This document shows, one piece after another, positions 1 through 5,620 of a stretch of 5,620 bases of DNA. Position 1 is the stretch's first letter, and each line of letters begins with the position of its first letter. The stretch covers positions 1-5,620 of the forward strand of contig JBKPMF010000175.1 in NCBI GenBank assembly GCA_046732015.1, read 5' to 3'. The DNA comes from JAOUEA01 sp046732015 (GTDB lineage Bacteria > Actinomycetota > UBA4738 > HRBIN12). Under the pieces are notes generated by a model that was not told where the DNA came from, did no database searches, and was given only the letters and a program-made list of their open reading frames with translations. Both the position numbers and the translations under genes were made by a program.

Positions 1-434
1 CCATCAGCCGCACGATGTTCGTCGATGAGGTCGACCTCGCGGTCGCGAGCACGATCATGGAACACCTCGAGGCATCCGATGCCTCGATGCGGGTCGCGCA
101 ACTGCGGGTGCTCGGCGGCGCCATCGCCCGGGTTCCGTCCGATGCCCCCGCGTTCGCCCACCGTGACAGCAAGATCATGGTGAACATCGCCGCCTTCGTC
201 GATGAACTGGAGCAACGAGCGGCACGCGAGGCGTGGGTCGAAGGGTTCCACGAAGCACTGCAGCAGGACGACCGCGGCGCCTATGTGAACTTCGTGAACG
301 ACGAAGGCGCGGAGCGGGTGCGCGCTGCTTACCCCGGATCCACCTGGGAACGCCTCACGCAGATCAAGGCGACATACGACCCCGCCAACCTGTTCCACCT
401 GAACCAGAACATCCCGCCGAAGGGCGCTGCGTGA
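1..434 (+). CDS. FAD-linked oxidase, C-terminal part with BBE domain (5' partial)
   Basis: This is the 3' end of a gene cut by the left edge; the frame is open from base 3 and ends at the TGA at 432-434, giving 143 visible residues. The tail has the berberine-bridge-enzyme (BBE) signature: a Tyr-Val-Asn-Phe segment, a Trp-Glu-Arg-Leu stretch about 25 residues later, then YDPANLFHLNQNIPP near the end. In this family (PCMH-type FAD oxidases) that motif closes the substrate pocket and packs on the flavin. The N-terminal FAD-binding domain, with any His/Cys flavin attachment residues, lies outside the window. Family members oxidise alcohols, sugars or alkaloid-like substrates using O2 or another acceptor; the substrate cannot be told here. 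The ATG at 15 is internal, since the residues before it continue the same fold. The stop overlaps the hydrolase start by 4 bases, so the two are probably co-translated. Confidence 0.9.
   Translation, partial: ISRTMFVDEVDLAVASTIMEHLEASDASMRVAQLRVLGGAIARVPSDAPAFAHRDSKIMVNIAAFVDELEQRAAREAWVEGFHEALQQDDRGAYVNFVNDEGAERVRAAYPGSTWERLTQIKATYDPANLFHLNQNIPPKGAA
419..424 (+). promoter_or_regulatory. Ribosome binding site for the alpha/beta hydrolase
   Basis: GAAGGG lies 6 bases before the GTG at 431, inside the last codons of the oxidase gene. It supports choosing the GTG start over any upstream start in the same frame, because upstream of 431 that frame only gives an Arg/Pro-rich shadow of the oxidase. 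Confidence 0.65.
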
Positions 435-1219
435 GCGAAGTGAGGTCGCGGGACGGCGCCACGATCGCGTTCGAACGATCGGGCGCCGGTCCCGCGGTCG
501 TGTTCGTGGGAGGTGCCCTGACGACCGCGGCGGCGATGTCACCGCTCGCGACCCTCCTGTCCGAACGGTGCGCCGTGTTCGTGTACGACCGTCGTGGACG
601 TGGATCGAGCGGTGACGCCGAGCCGTACGCCGTCGAGCGAGAGGTGGAGGACCTCGCGGCCGTGCTCGAGGTCGCCGGCGGCCGGGCGGGCGTGTACGGG
701 CATTCCTCCGGCGCCGTCCTCGCGCTCGAGGCGGCATCCCGAGGGCTCCCGATCGATCGGCTCGCGCTCTACGAGCCGCCGTTCGTGGTGGACGACAGCC
801 GCCGGCCGCTCCCACCGGACTACGTGGCACAGCTCACCGACCTCGTGGCCGGGGACCGGCGAGGCGATGCCGTCGAGTTCTTCATGACCACGGGGGCGGC
901 TGCGCCGGCGGACGCTGTGGCGTCGATGCGGAGCGCGCCGTTCTGGCCGGCCATGGAGGCCATGGCGCACACCCTGGCCTACGACGGCGTGATCATGGAC
1001 GGCACGATGTCGGGCCGCCCGCTCCAAGCGGAACGGTGGGCCACCGTGACGATGCCGACCCTGGTGATGGATGGCGGTGCGAGTCCCGAGTGGGCGCGCA
1101 ACGCCGCGCGGGAACTGCCGACGGTCCTGCCCGATGCGCGCCACGTCACCCTCGAGGGCCAGACGCACGGTGTCACCGACGAAGCCATCGCTCCCGTGTT
1201 GGAGGAGTTCTTCGGCTGA
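431..1219 (+). CDS. Alpha/beta hydrolase
   Basis: The product is a 262-residue single-domain cytoplasmic hydrolase with no signal peptide, a usual length for the fold. Visible landmarks are an early strand and oxyanion-type loop (VVFVGGAL, about 23-30), the DRRGRGSS turn (53-60), the nucleophile elbow GHSSG (90-94, Ser92), and a C-terminal GQTHGV with the likely catalytic His246. A helical cap lies at about 125-200. The canonical acid after strand 7 is absent: in PTLVMDGGASPEW (209-221) a Ser sits where most relatives have Asp. Glu115 (LYEPPF) or Asp214 are possible substitutes. I chose GTG 431 because it overlaps the previous stop as GTGA, has a good ribosome binding site, and the fold starts right there. 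The substrate is unknown; pairing with a flavin oxidase suggests a small-molecule ester, lactone or amide, but that is inference. Confidence 0.9.
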   Translation: MSEVRSRDGATIAFERSGAGPAVVFVGGALTTAAAMSPLATLLSERCAVFVYDRRGRGSSGDAEPYAVEREVEDLAAVLEVAGGRAGVYGHSSGAVLALEAASRGLPIDRLALYEPPFVVDDSRRPLPPDYVAQLTDLVAGDRRGDAVEFFMTTGAAAPADAVASMRSAPFWPAMEAMAHTLAYDGVIMDGTMSGRPLQAERWATVTMPTLVMDGGASPEWARNAARELPTVLPDARHVTLEGQTHGVTDEAIAPVLEEFFG

Positions 1220-1233
1220 GCGAAGATGTCGCC

Positions 1234-1683
1234 ATGCGATTCCGCGCCACGATCCAGCTGAACGGCAAGACCGCCACGGGCATCCCGGTCCCCGCGAAGG
1301 TCGTCGAGGAGCTCGGCAAAGGCAAGCGGCCTCCCGTGCAGGTCACGATCGGCGCACACACCTACCGGAGCACGGTGGCGGCCTACGGCGACGTGTTCAT
1401 GCTCCCGTTGAGCGCGGAGCATCGGACGGCCGCGGGCGTCTCGGCCGGCGATGTGGTCGACGTCGAGCTCACGCTGGACACCGCGCCGCGGGAGGTGGAG
1501 GTCCCCGAGGACTTCGCCGCCGCGCTCGCCGCGGAACCCTCGGCGGAGGCGTTCTTCGGTGGTCTGAGCTACAGCCAGCAACGCTGGCACGTGGACTCGA
1601 TCCAGGGTGCGAAGGCCGCCGAGACGCGGCAGCGCCGGATCGACAAGTCCGTCGCGCTGCTCCGGCAGGGCAAGGCTCGATAG
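1234..1683 (+). CDS. DUF1905 / YdeI-OmdA family protein
   Basis: The product is a 149-residue soluble protein with two recognisable parts. Residues 1-82 are a beta-rich DUF1905 domain (opening MRFRATIQLNGKTATGIPVP, with VTIGAHTYRSTVAAYGD further on). Residues 90-149 are the YdeI/OmpD-associated (OmdA) helical tail, with the hallmark LSYSQQRWHVDSI (111-123) followed by ETRQRRIDKSVALLRQGK. Members are widespread in actinobacteria and have no well-established biochemical role; the YdeI label comes from an enterobacterial protein linked to resistance to antimicrobial peptides, and that role should not be carried over. The start at 1234 is 14 bases after the hydrolase stop with a weak GAAG at 1222-1225. 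Longer forms of this frame run antiparallel to nothing and only shadow the hydrolase, so I reject them. Confidence 0.88.
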   Translation: MRFRATIQLNGKTATGIPVPAKVVEELGKGKRPPVQVTIGAHTYRSTVAAYGDVFMLPLSAEHRTAAGVSAGDVVDVELTLDTAPREVEVPEDFAAALAAEPSAEAFFGGLSYSQQRWHVDSIQGAKAAETRQRRIDKSVALLRQGKAR

Positions 1684-1690
1684 GTTGCCG

Positions 1691-2212
1691 ATGGCCGATC
1701 GCTCCGACGCCGAAGCCGTGCTGGTCACGGGCGCGTTCGGCACGGGGAAGACCTCGTCGATCGAGGAGATCGCCGACATCCTGGAAGCGCGCGGTGTTCG
1801 CTACGGCGCGATCGACCTCGACTGGCTGAGCTGGTTCGATCCCGGTTCGGGGGGCGACCACTGGGCGGGGATCCCCGTGATGCTGAAGAACGTCGACGCC
1901 GTGGTGGGCAACTACTACGACACGGGCGTGCGCCGATTCGCCCTGGCTCGCATGATGGAGACCCAGCGCGATGTGGACGATCTGCAGGCCGCGCTCGCGA
2001 TGCCGCTCACGGTGGTCAGGCTCACGCTCCCGTTCGACGAGATCGAACGCCGGCTCTCCGTGTCGGTGACGGCCGGGCGGCAGGACGACCTCGCCGAAGC
2101 ACGACGACAGGTGGCCGAGGGTCGCGGCGACGCCGTCGGCGACCTCACCTTCGAGAATATCGGCTCCATCCGCGATGTGGCGCTCGAGATCGTGACCGCG
2201 CTCGGCTGGTAG
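1691..2212 (+). CDS. P-loop nucleotide kinase-like NTPase
   Basis: The product is a 173-residue cytoplasmic protein with a textbook Walker A motif GAFGTGKT at 14-21 following the strand AVLVTG. An acidic strand end, IDLDWLSWFD (41-50), lies where small-molecule kinases of the adenylylsulfate/gluconate-kinase type place substrate-binding acids. A strand VVRLTLP (108-114) precedes an Arg-bearing lid-like helix region (EIERRL, TAGRQDD, about 117-133). Relatives are often named AAA family ATPase or adenylyl-sulfate kinase in actinobacteria without experimental support. The size and lack of AAA+ sensor motifs argue for a small phosphotransferase; the acceptor is unknown. The start is ATG 1691, with a short AGG at 1682-1684 overlapping the previous stop. 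A TTG at 1685 is the only close alternative. It is the last gene of the plus-strand row. Confidence 0.83.
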   Translation: MADRSDAEAVLVTGAFGTGKTSSIEEIADILEARGVRYGAIDLDWLSWFDPGSGGDHWAGIPVMLKNVDAVVGNYYDTGVRRFALARMMETQRDVDDLQAALAMPLTVVRLTLPFDEIERRLSVSVTAGRQDDLAEARRQVAEGRGDAVGDLTFENIGSIRDVALEIVTALGW

Positions 2213-2217
2213 CCGAG
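2201..2217. terminator. Hairpin at the convergent gene junction
   Basis: CTCGGCT, loop GGT, AGCCGAG: a perfect 7-bp stem with a 3-base loop, lying between the tails of two convergent genes. The TAG stop of the P-loop gene (2210-2212) starts in the loop and runs into the second arm, and the stop of the minus-strand oxidoreductase begins two bases after the stem. It is symmetrical, so it could form in either transcript. No run of T follows on either strand, so it is not a classical intrinsic terminator; U-less hairpins are common at actinobacterial gene ends. Confidence 0.5.
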
Positions 2218-2218
2218 G

Positions 2219-3262
2219 TCACTTGGTGCGGCGAGCGAGTTCCTGCTTCACGACGGGCACCACTTCTTTGCCCAGGAGTTCGATCGAGCGCATCAGTTTG
2301 TCGTGCGGAAGCGTGCCCACGCTGAACTGCACCAAGAACCGGTCGTGGTGGAACACGTCGTACTGGAACAGGATCTTGTCGATCACGTCCTGGGGTGAAC
2401 CCACGAAGTTCGCACCACGCAGGGTGGCGCTCGCGGCGTACTGGTCCAGGGTCATCGGCGGCCAGCCGCGCTCCTTGCCGATCGTGTTCATCATCGCGGC
2501 CACGTAGGGGAAGGATTCCTCGATCGCCTGCTCGGTCGTCTCCGCGATGTAGCCGTGCGAGTTGATGCTGATCGGGGGAACGGGATCGAACCCTGCCTGG
2601 CGGGCCGCGTCGTGATGGAGTTCCGCGAAGGGCGCGAACCGCTCGGCGAGCCCTCCGATGATGGCGATCGCCATCGGCAGGCCCAGCGTGCCGGCGCGGA
2701 ACGCCGATTCCGGGGCGCCACCTACGGCGACCCAGATCGGCAGCGGATCCTGCACGGGGCGGGGGTAGACGCCCACTCGGCCGTCCAGCGGCGAACGATG
2801 CCGGCCCTTCCACGTGAGGTGCTCGTGTTCGCGGAGCGCGATCAGCAGCTTCAGCTTCTCCTCGAACAGTTCGTCGTAGTCGTCGAGGTCATAGCCGAAC
2901 AACGGGAACGACTCCGTGAAGGAGCCACGGCCCGCCATGATCTCCGCGCGTCCGCCCGACAGAAGGTCGAGCGTCGCGAAATCCTGGAACACCCGGACCG
3001 GGTCATCGGAGCTGATCACGCTCACCGCGCTGGTGAGCCGTACGCGCTCGGTGCGCTGGGCGGCGGCGGCCAGCACCACCGCCGGCGAGGACACGATCAG
3101 GTCGGGCCGATGATGCTCACCTACGCCGAAGACATCGAGGCCGAGTTCGTCGGCGAGCTCGACCTCCTCCAGCAGGTTCCGCATCCGCTGCTCAGGGCTG
3201 ATCGTCTCCCCGGTCACGGGGTCGGGGTAGAGCTCCGCGAAGGTGTAGAGACCGATCTCCAT
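2219..3262 (-). CDS. LLM class flavin-dependent oxidoreductase (luciferase-like)
   Basis: The product is a 347-residue protein of the bacterial luciferase/LLM superfamily, a full TIM-barrel length. Landmarks are MEIGLYTFAELYPDP at the start, GEHH (48-51, the conserved post-strand motif), DDPVRVFQDFATLDLLSGGR (86-105), the AGRG phosphate-binding type turn (110-113), YPRPVQ (166-171), WVAVGG (177-182) and FVGSPQDVIDKI (286-297). Members use FMN or F420 to hydroxylate, desulfonate or reduce small molecules; the cofactor and substrate cannot be decided here. The start at 3262 matches the conserved N-terminus. GAAGG precedes it with only 3 bases of spacing, which is short. The frame stays open to 3565, but those extra residues are an Arg/Ser-rich shadow of the kinase gene. 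It lies 124 bases downstream of the sensor kinase on the same strand and ends 6 bases from the convergent P-loop gene. Confidence 0.92.
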   Translation of the reverse strand: MEIGLYTFAELYPDPVTGETISPEQRMRNLLEEVELADELGLDVFGVGEHHRPDLIVSSPAVVLAAAAQRTERVRLTSAVSVISSDDPVRVFQDFATLDLLSGGRAEIMAGRGSFTESFPLFGYDLDDYDELFEEKLKLLIALREHEHLTWKGRHRSPLDGRVGVYPRPVQDPLPIWVAVGGAPESAFRAGTLGLPMAIAIIGGLAERFAPFAELHHDAARQAGFDPVPPISINSHGYIAETTEQAIEESFPYVAAMMNTIGKERGWPPMTLDQYAASATLRGANFVGSPQDVIDKILFQYDVFHHDRFLVQFSVGTLPHDKLMRSIELLGKEVVPVVKQELARRTK

Positions 3263-3290
3263 GCGCCTTCGATGGTCCCATACCGGCCGG

Positions 3291-3309
3291 CCGCTCCGGG
3301 CCCGAGCGG
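3291..3309. repeat. GC-rich inverted repeat upstream of the LLM gene
   Basis: CCGCTC and GAGCGG form a perfect 6-bp dyad around a CGGGCCC centre, about 28 bases upstream of the LLM start codon. No T-run follows on the minus strand, so a U-less terminator after the kinase or an operator/leader hairpin are both possible. It abuts the first copy of the spaced direct repeat, sharing base 3309. Confidence 0.4.
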
Positions 3310-3331
3310 ATACCGATTCCGGGATGTCCGG
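3309..3331 (-). repeat. Spaced direct repeat, copy nearest the LLM gene
   Basis: On the minus strand this reads CCGGACATC, 7 variable bases (CCGGAAT), CGGTATC. All 16 flanking bases are identical to those of the second copy exactly 50 bases away, while the 7-base middle matches at only 2 positions. Conserved half-sites around a variable spacer look like a binding site for a dimeric regulator. It lies 47 bases or more upstream of the LLM start codon. Confidence 0.5.
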
Positions 3332-3358
3332 TCGCTTCTCGGTTGAGCCGACCTCTTC

Positions 3359-3381
3359 GATACCGGAACTGAGATGTCCGG
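3359..3381 (-). repeat. Spaced direct repeat, copy nearest the kinase stop
   Basis: On the minus strand this reads CCGGACATC, 7 bases (TCAGTTC), CGGTATC, the partner of the copy at 3309-3331. It begins 5 bases after the kinase stop codon. This copy also contains a dyad: CCGGA at 3363-3367 and TCCGG at 3377-3381, separated by 9 bases. Which protein binds, if any, is unknown. Confidence 0.5.
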
Positions 3382-3386
3382 GGCGG

Positions 3387-5462
3387 CTAGCCGAGCGGCA
3401 CCATGCCCTCGATCGTGGTCCCCTCTCCCGGAGCGCTGCGAACCTCCAGCGAGCCACTGATCGCGTCCAGGCGGTCGGCCATCCCCTGAAGACCGGTCCC
3501 GTAGGAGGTGGCGTCGACGTCGAAGCCGACCCCGTCGTCGACGACCGCGAACCACAGCGAGGCACCAGCCTGCTCGAGGTCGATCGTCACGTGCGAGGCG
3601 TGCGCGTACTTCGCCACGTTCTGCATCGCTTCCAGGCAGGAGAAGTACACGGCCGACTCGACCTCCTGGGAGCATCGACCGATCCCGTCGGCGTGGACAT
3701 CGACCGGCACCACCGACTTGCGAGCCTGGGCCTGCAACGCCGCCGCGAGCCCTTGGTCGGCCAGCAACGGCGGGTAGATCCCACGCGCAAGGTCGCGCAG
3801 GTTCTCGAGCGCTTCGTGGGTCTCGGTCTGGATGTCGGCCAGCATCGACTTGGCCTTCGCGGGATCGCGATCCACCAGCGACTCCGCGAGACGCTGCTTC
3901 ACCGCCAACGCCACCAGCTGTTGCTGCGCACCGTCGTGGATGTTGCGCTCCAGGGCCTTCGCCCGCACATCCTGCGTGGCGACGATGCGGCGGCGCGACT
4001 CACGAAGGTCTTCGATCAGCCGCACGTTTCGCAGTACCAACCCCGTCTGTGCGGCGACGTCGGACACGAGACGCTCACGATCGGGTCCCAGCGGTTCGGT
4101 CACCGGCGTCACGACGCTGATCGCACCCAGCAGTTCGCCGCCGTGGCGGACGGGGAACGCCCGCTCCCGGTCGGAGAATGCCGGCAGCTCCTGATCGGAA
4201 CCGCTGCGGCGAAGGACCGGCGAAGCGGTCGCGCCGGCGGGCCATGACGACGCGGGCCGGAGCTCCGAACCCACGGCCAGCCACACGGTGGCGCGCTCGG
4301 CACCGATCCCTTCAGCCAACACGCGGACCAGCCGCGGCAGCACGTCGTCGGTGGAGTAGGTCTCGCTGGCGCGCTCGGCGAAGCCCGCGAGGACCTCGTA
4401 CGGAGTCGCGCGCTTGCCGTAGACCACGCGGTTTGCCAGCCGCCGTGCGCGCTCACGCACCGGTTGGAAAGCCACGGCCACCACCGCGGCGGCCACCGCG
4501 GAGAGCAGTGGACTCCGATCGTTGCCGACCAGCGTGCCGACGCCGACGACCAGTCCGATGTAGACGACGGTGATGAACGCGGCCAGCACCGTGAACACGA
4601 CCGCTCTGCCGATCACGACGTCGATGTCGTACAGCCGGTACTTCAACACCGAGATCGCGATCGATGCGTAGAGGAAGAGGAGCGAGAAGGTCGAGAGGAG
4701 CTCCACGCCCGTGAAGATGCCGGTCACGGCGAACGATGCCGCAACGAACGCCGCCGCGGTGACGAACCACTTGAGTTGGAGTCGCTCCTCGCCGCGTGCA
4801 CGACGGAATCGCGCGACGAGGCCGACGAACGACACGGGCAGGCACACCAGAACCAGGAGGAAGCTGATGCCGAACGTGATGATCGAGAGGGAGCTCAACG
4901 AGCCGGAGGCATCGCCCGCATCGGCGGAGAACGGGGTACTCCACTCGGAAGCCGCCAGGACCATGGCCCCAACGGTGAGAGCTGTGATGACGGTGGCGTC
5001 CAGCCATGCCACCCATCGCCACCGCGCCGATGGGAGGCTACCGTCGGGGAACAACAGGAACAGCAACGGCAAGACCCCGACCGGGATCGCCCACGACCAG
5101 TTCGCCACCCAGGCGGCGCCGTAGACCAATGGCAGGGAGCCGGGTTCGACGATCAGGCCCCGGAGGGCGTACTGCTGCGTGAAGCTGCCCAGACCGAGGA
5201 AGAACCCCGCGATCAGGAACATCCACCCGATGGGGTTGCTGGTCCGGCGCGTTGCGAGCACGACGCCGATGATCGGAACGAAGACGTTCACCAGCACGTC
5301 CAGTCCGTAGCTGAGGTCACCCTCCGTGACGTCCTCGGGCAATGGGACGCCCCGATCGAGGTACATGATGATGAGGGCGCCCACGATCAGGACGACCGAG
5401 GTCACACCCACGACCCACGCGAGCGTTCTGGCCCTCGGGGCATCCTTCAGACGATCCACCAC
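3387..5462 (-). CDS. Membrane sensor histidine kinase, NarL/DesK (HisKA_3) type
   Basis: The product is about 691 residues from the chosen GTG. Roughly ten hydrophobic spans occupy residues 13-333 (near 13-35, 54-71, 78-96, 115-139, 150-171, 192-216, 233-252, 255-273, 287-311, 318-333), with LFPDGSLPSARWRW and LKYRLYDIDVVIGRAV motifs typical of actinobacterial sensors. A GAF-like domain follows (about 354-480), then a HisKA_3 dimerisation domain with the H-box ERNIHDGAQQQL (phospho-acceptor His509), and an HATPase_c domain with N-box EAMQNVAKYAH (Asn615), G1 box DDGVGFD (642-648), GTGLQG (655-660) and GEGTT (679-683). All catalytic boxes are intact, so it should autophosphorylate and feed a LuxR-type response regulator. 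No regulator is in the window. The stop lies inside the palindrome CGGCTAGCCG (3384-3393). The start GTG 5462 is chosen for its ribosome binding site; GTG 5459 is also possible. The signal sensed is unknown. Confidence 0.92.
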   Translation of the reverse strand: MVDRLKDAPRARTLAWVVGVTSVVLIVGALIIMYLDRGVPLPEDVTEGDLSYGLDVLVNVFVPIIGVVLATRRTSNPIGWMFLIAGFFLGLGSFTQQYALRGLIVEPGSLPLVYGAAWVANWSWAIPVGVLPLLFLLFPDGSLPSARWRWVAWLDATVITALTVGAMVLAASEWSTPFSADAGDASGSLSSLSIITFGISFLLVLVCLPVSFVGLVARFRRARGEERLQLKWFVTAAAFVAASFAVTGIFTGVELLSTFSLLFLYASIAISVLKYRLYDIDVVIGRAVVFTVLAAFITVVYIGLVVGVGTLVGNDRSPLLSAVAAAVVAVAFQPVRERARRLANRVVYGKRATPYEVLAGFAERASETYSTDDVLPRLVRVLAEGIGAERATVWLAVGSELRPASSWPAGATASPVLRRSGSDQELPAFSDRERAFPVRHGGELLGAISVVTPVTEPLGPDRERLVSDVAAQTGLVLRNVRLIEDLRESRRRIVATQDVRAKALERNIHDGAQQQLVALAVKQRLAESLVDRDPAKAKSMLADIQTETHEALENLRDLARGIYPPLLADQGLAAALQAQARKSVVPVDVHADGIGRCSQEVESAVYFSCLEAMQNVAKYAHASHVTIDLEQAGASLWFAVVDDGVGFDVDATSYGTGLQGMADRLDAISGSLEVRSAPGEGTTIEGMVPLG

Positions 5463-5469
5463 AAGCCGA

Positions 5470-5473
5470 TCCT
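5470..5473 (-). promoter_or_regulatory. Ribosome binding site for the sensor kinase
   Basis: AGGA on the minus strand, 7 bases before the GTG at 5462. It decides the start: the kinase frame stays open to the right edge, but residues before this point are Arg/Ser/Pro-rich and read as a shadow of the preceding gene. Confidence 0.55.
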
Positions 5474-5508
5474 GATCCGATCGAGGCGCCAGCGGAAGGT
5501 GGTGAACA

Positions 5509-5620
5509 TCACGGTTGGTCGTGGTGCTCGCTCGCTCCCTCAGGTCGCTGTCGGGGCCTCGGCGGGATGAGCAGGTTCGCCACGCCGCCCGCGATCGCCC
5601 CCAGGGCGGCACCCCCCACC
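5509..5620 (-). CDS. Unidentified protein, C-terminal end (5' partial)
   Basis: A minus-strand frame enters from the right edge and ends at the TGA at 5511-5509, giving 36 visible residues. It begins with a Gly/Ala-rich hydrophobic stretch (GGAALGAIAGGVANLLIP) like a glycine-zipper or membrane helix, followed by a polar tail rich in Pro, Arg, Glu and His with the hydrophilic ending typical of a protein C-terminus. I do not recognise the family. It fits better than the kinase frame in this stretch, which is why I end the kinase at 5462. It lies 46 bases upstream of the kinase start in the same direction, so the two may be in one operon. Confidence 0.5.
   Translation of the reverse strand, partial: VGGAALGAIAGGVANLLIPPRPRQRPEGASEHHDQP

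Noticed and set aside
233..430. N-terminal extension of the hydrolase to the GTG at 233
   Set aside because: The added residues are an Arg/Pro-rich out-of-frame reading of the BBE domain; GTG 431 has a good ribosome binding site and the expected fold start.
979..1779. Minus-strand open frame of 266 codons under the hydrolase and DUF1905 genes
   Set aside because: It runs across two well-supported genes and their junction and shows no fold or family signature.
3263..3565. N-terminal extension of the LLM protein by 101 residues
   Set aside because: It is Arg/Ser-rich, overlaps the kinase catalytic domain in another frame, and the conserved LLM N-terminus begins at 3262.
3261..4247. Plus-strand open frame of 328 codons antisense to the kinase catalytic part and the LLM start
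   Set aside because: It has Arg/His/Leu-rich composition with no recognisable motif, and the opposite strand carries the intact H, N and G boxes.
4464..5570. Long plus-strand open frame of 368 codons antisense to the kinase
   Set aside because: Its translation is dominated by Arg, Asp, Glu, His and Gln with no domain, and it mirrors the membrane part of a kinase whose own frame has clear motifs. This is a normal GC-rich shadow.
5463..5612. N-terminal extension of the kinase by 50 residues to the GTG at 5612
   Set aside because: The residues are low-complexity Arg/Ser/Pro, another frame there looks like a real protein C-terminus, and GTG 5462 has an AGGA at good spacing.
1..5620. Mobile elements, CRISPR arrays, tRNA or rRNA genes
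   Set aside because: I saw no transposase or integrase motifs, no regular short repeats beyond the single pair noted, and no cloverleaf or rRNA-like sequence.

Overview
The window is GC-rich (clearly well above 60 percent by eye), densely coding DNA with GTG starts, 4-base stop/start overlaps and very short gaps. Together with the protein types (BBE-type flavin oxidase, YdeI/DUF1905 protein, luciferase-like flavin oxidoreductase, multi-membrane-span NarL/DesK-type sensor kinase) this points to an actinobacterium (Actinomycetota). Which class cannot be settled from this stretch.

Layout. From the left edge to 2212 there are four plus-strand genes in a tight row: the C-terminal end of a BBE-domain FAD-linked oxidase (cut by the left edge), an alpha/beta hydrolase whose GTG start overlaps the oxidase stop by 4 bases, a DUF1905/YdeI-OmdA protein 14 bases later, and a small P-loop nucleotide kinase-like protein 7 bases after that. 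They are probably one transcript. At 2213-2218 this block meets a minus-strand block tail to tail. A perfect 7-bp hairpin lies over the convergence point and contains the kinase-like gene's stop codon.

From 2219 to the right edge everything reads on the minus strand. In transcription order (right to left): the C-terminal 36 codons of an unidentified gene cut by the right edge, a sensor histidine kinase of about 691 residues with roughly ten membrane spans, a GAF-like domain and HisKA_3/HATPase modules, a 124-base gap, and a luciferase-like (LLM) flavin-dependent oxidoreductase. The gap holds two copies of a split 16-base motif placed exactly 50 bases apart and a GC-rich dyad, which is the most interesting non-coding signal here.

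How the parts work together is mostly inference. The plus-strand block combines an oxidase and a hydrolase, as in small accessory or detoxification-type gene rows. The minus-strand block pairs a membrane sensor with a redox enzyme, but no response regulator is visible. I see no mobile element, CRISPR array, tRNA, rRNA or phage gene, and nothing that amounts to a clearly new multi-gene system. The points worth checking are the spaced direct repeat, the hydrolase with no canonical acid residue, the convergent hairpin and the ambiguous start region of the sensor kinase.
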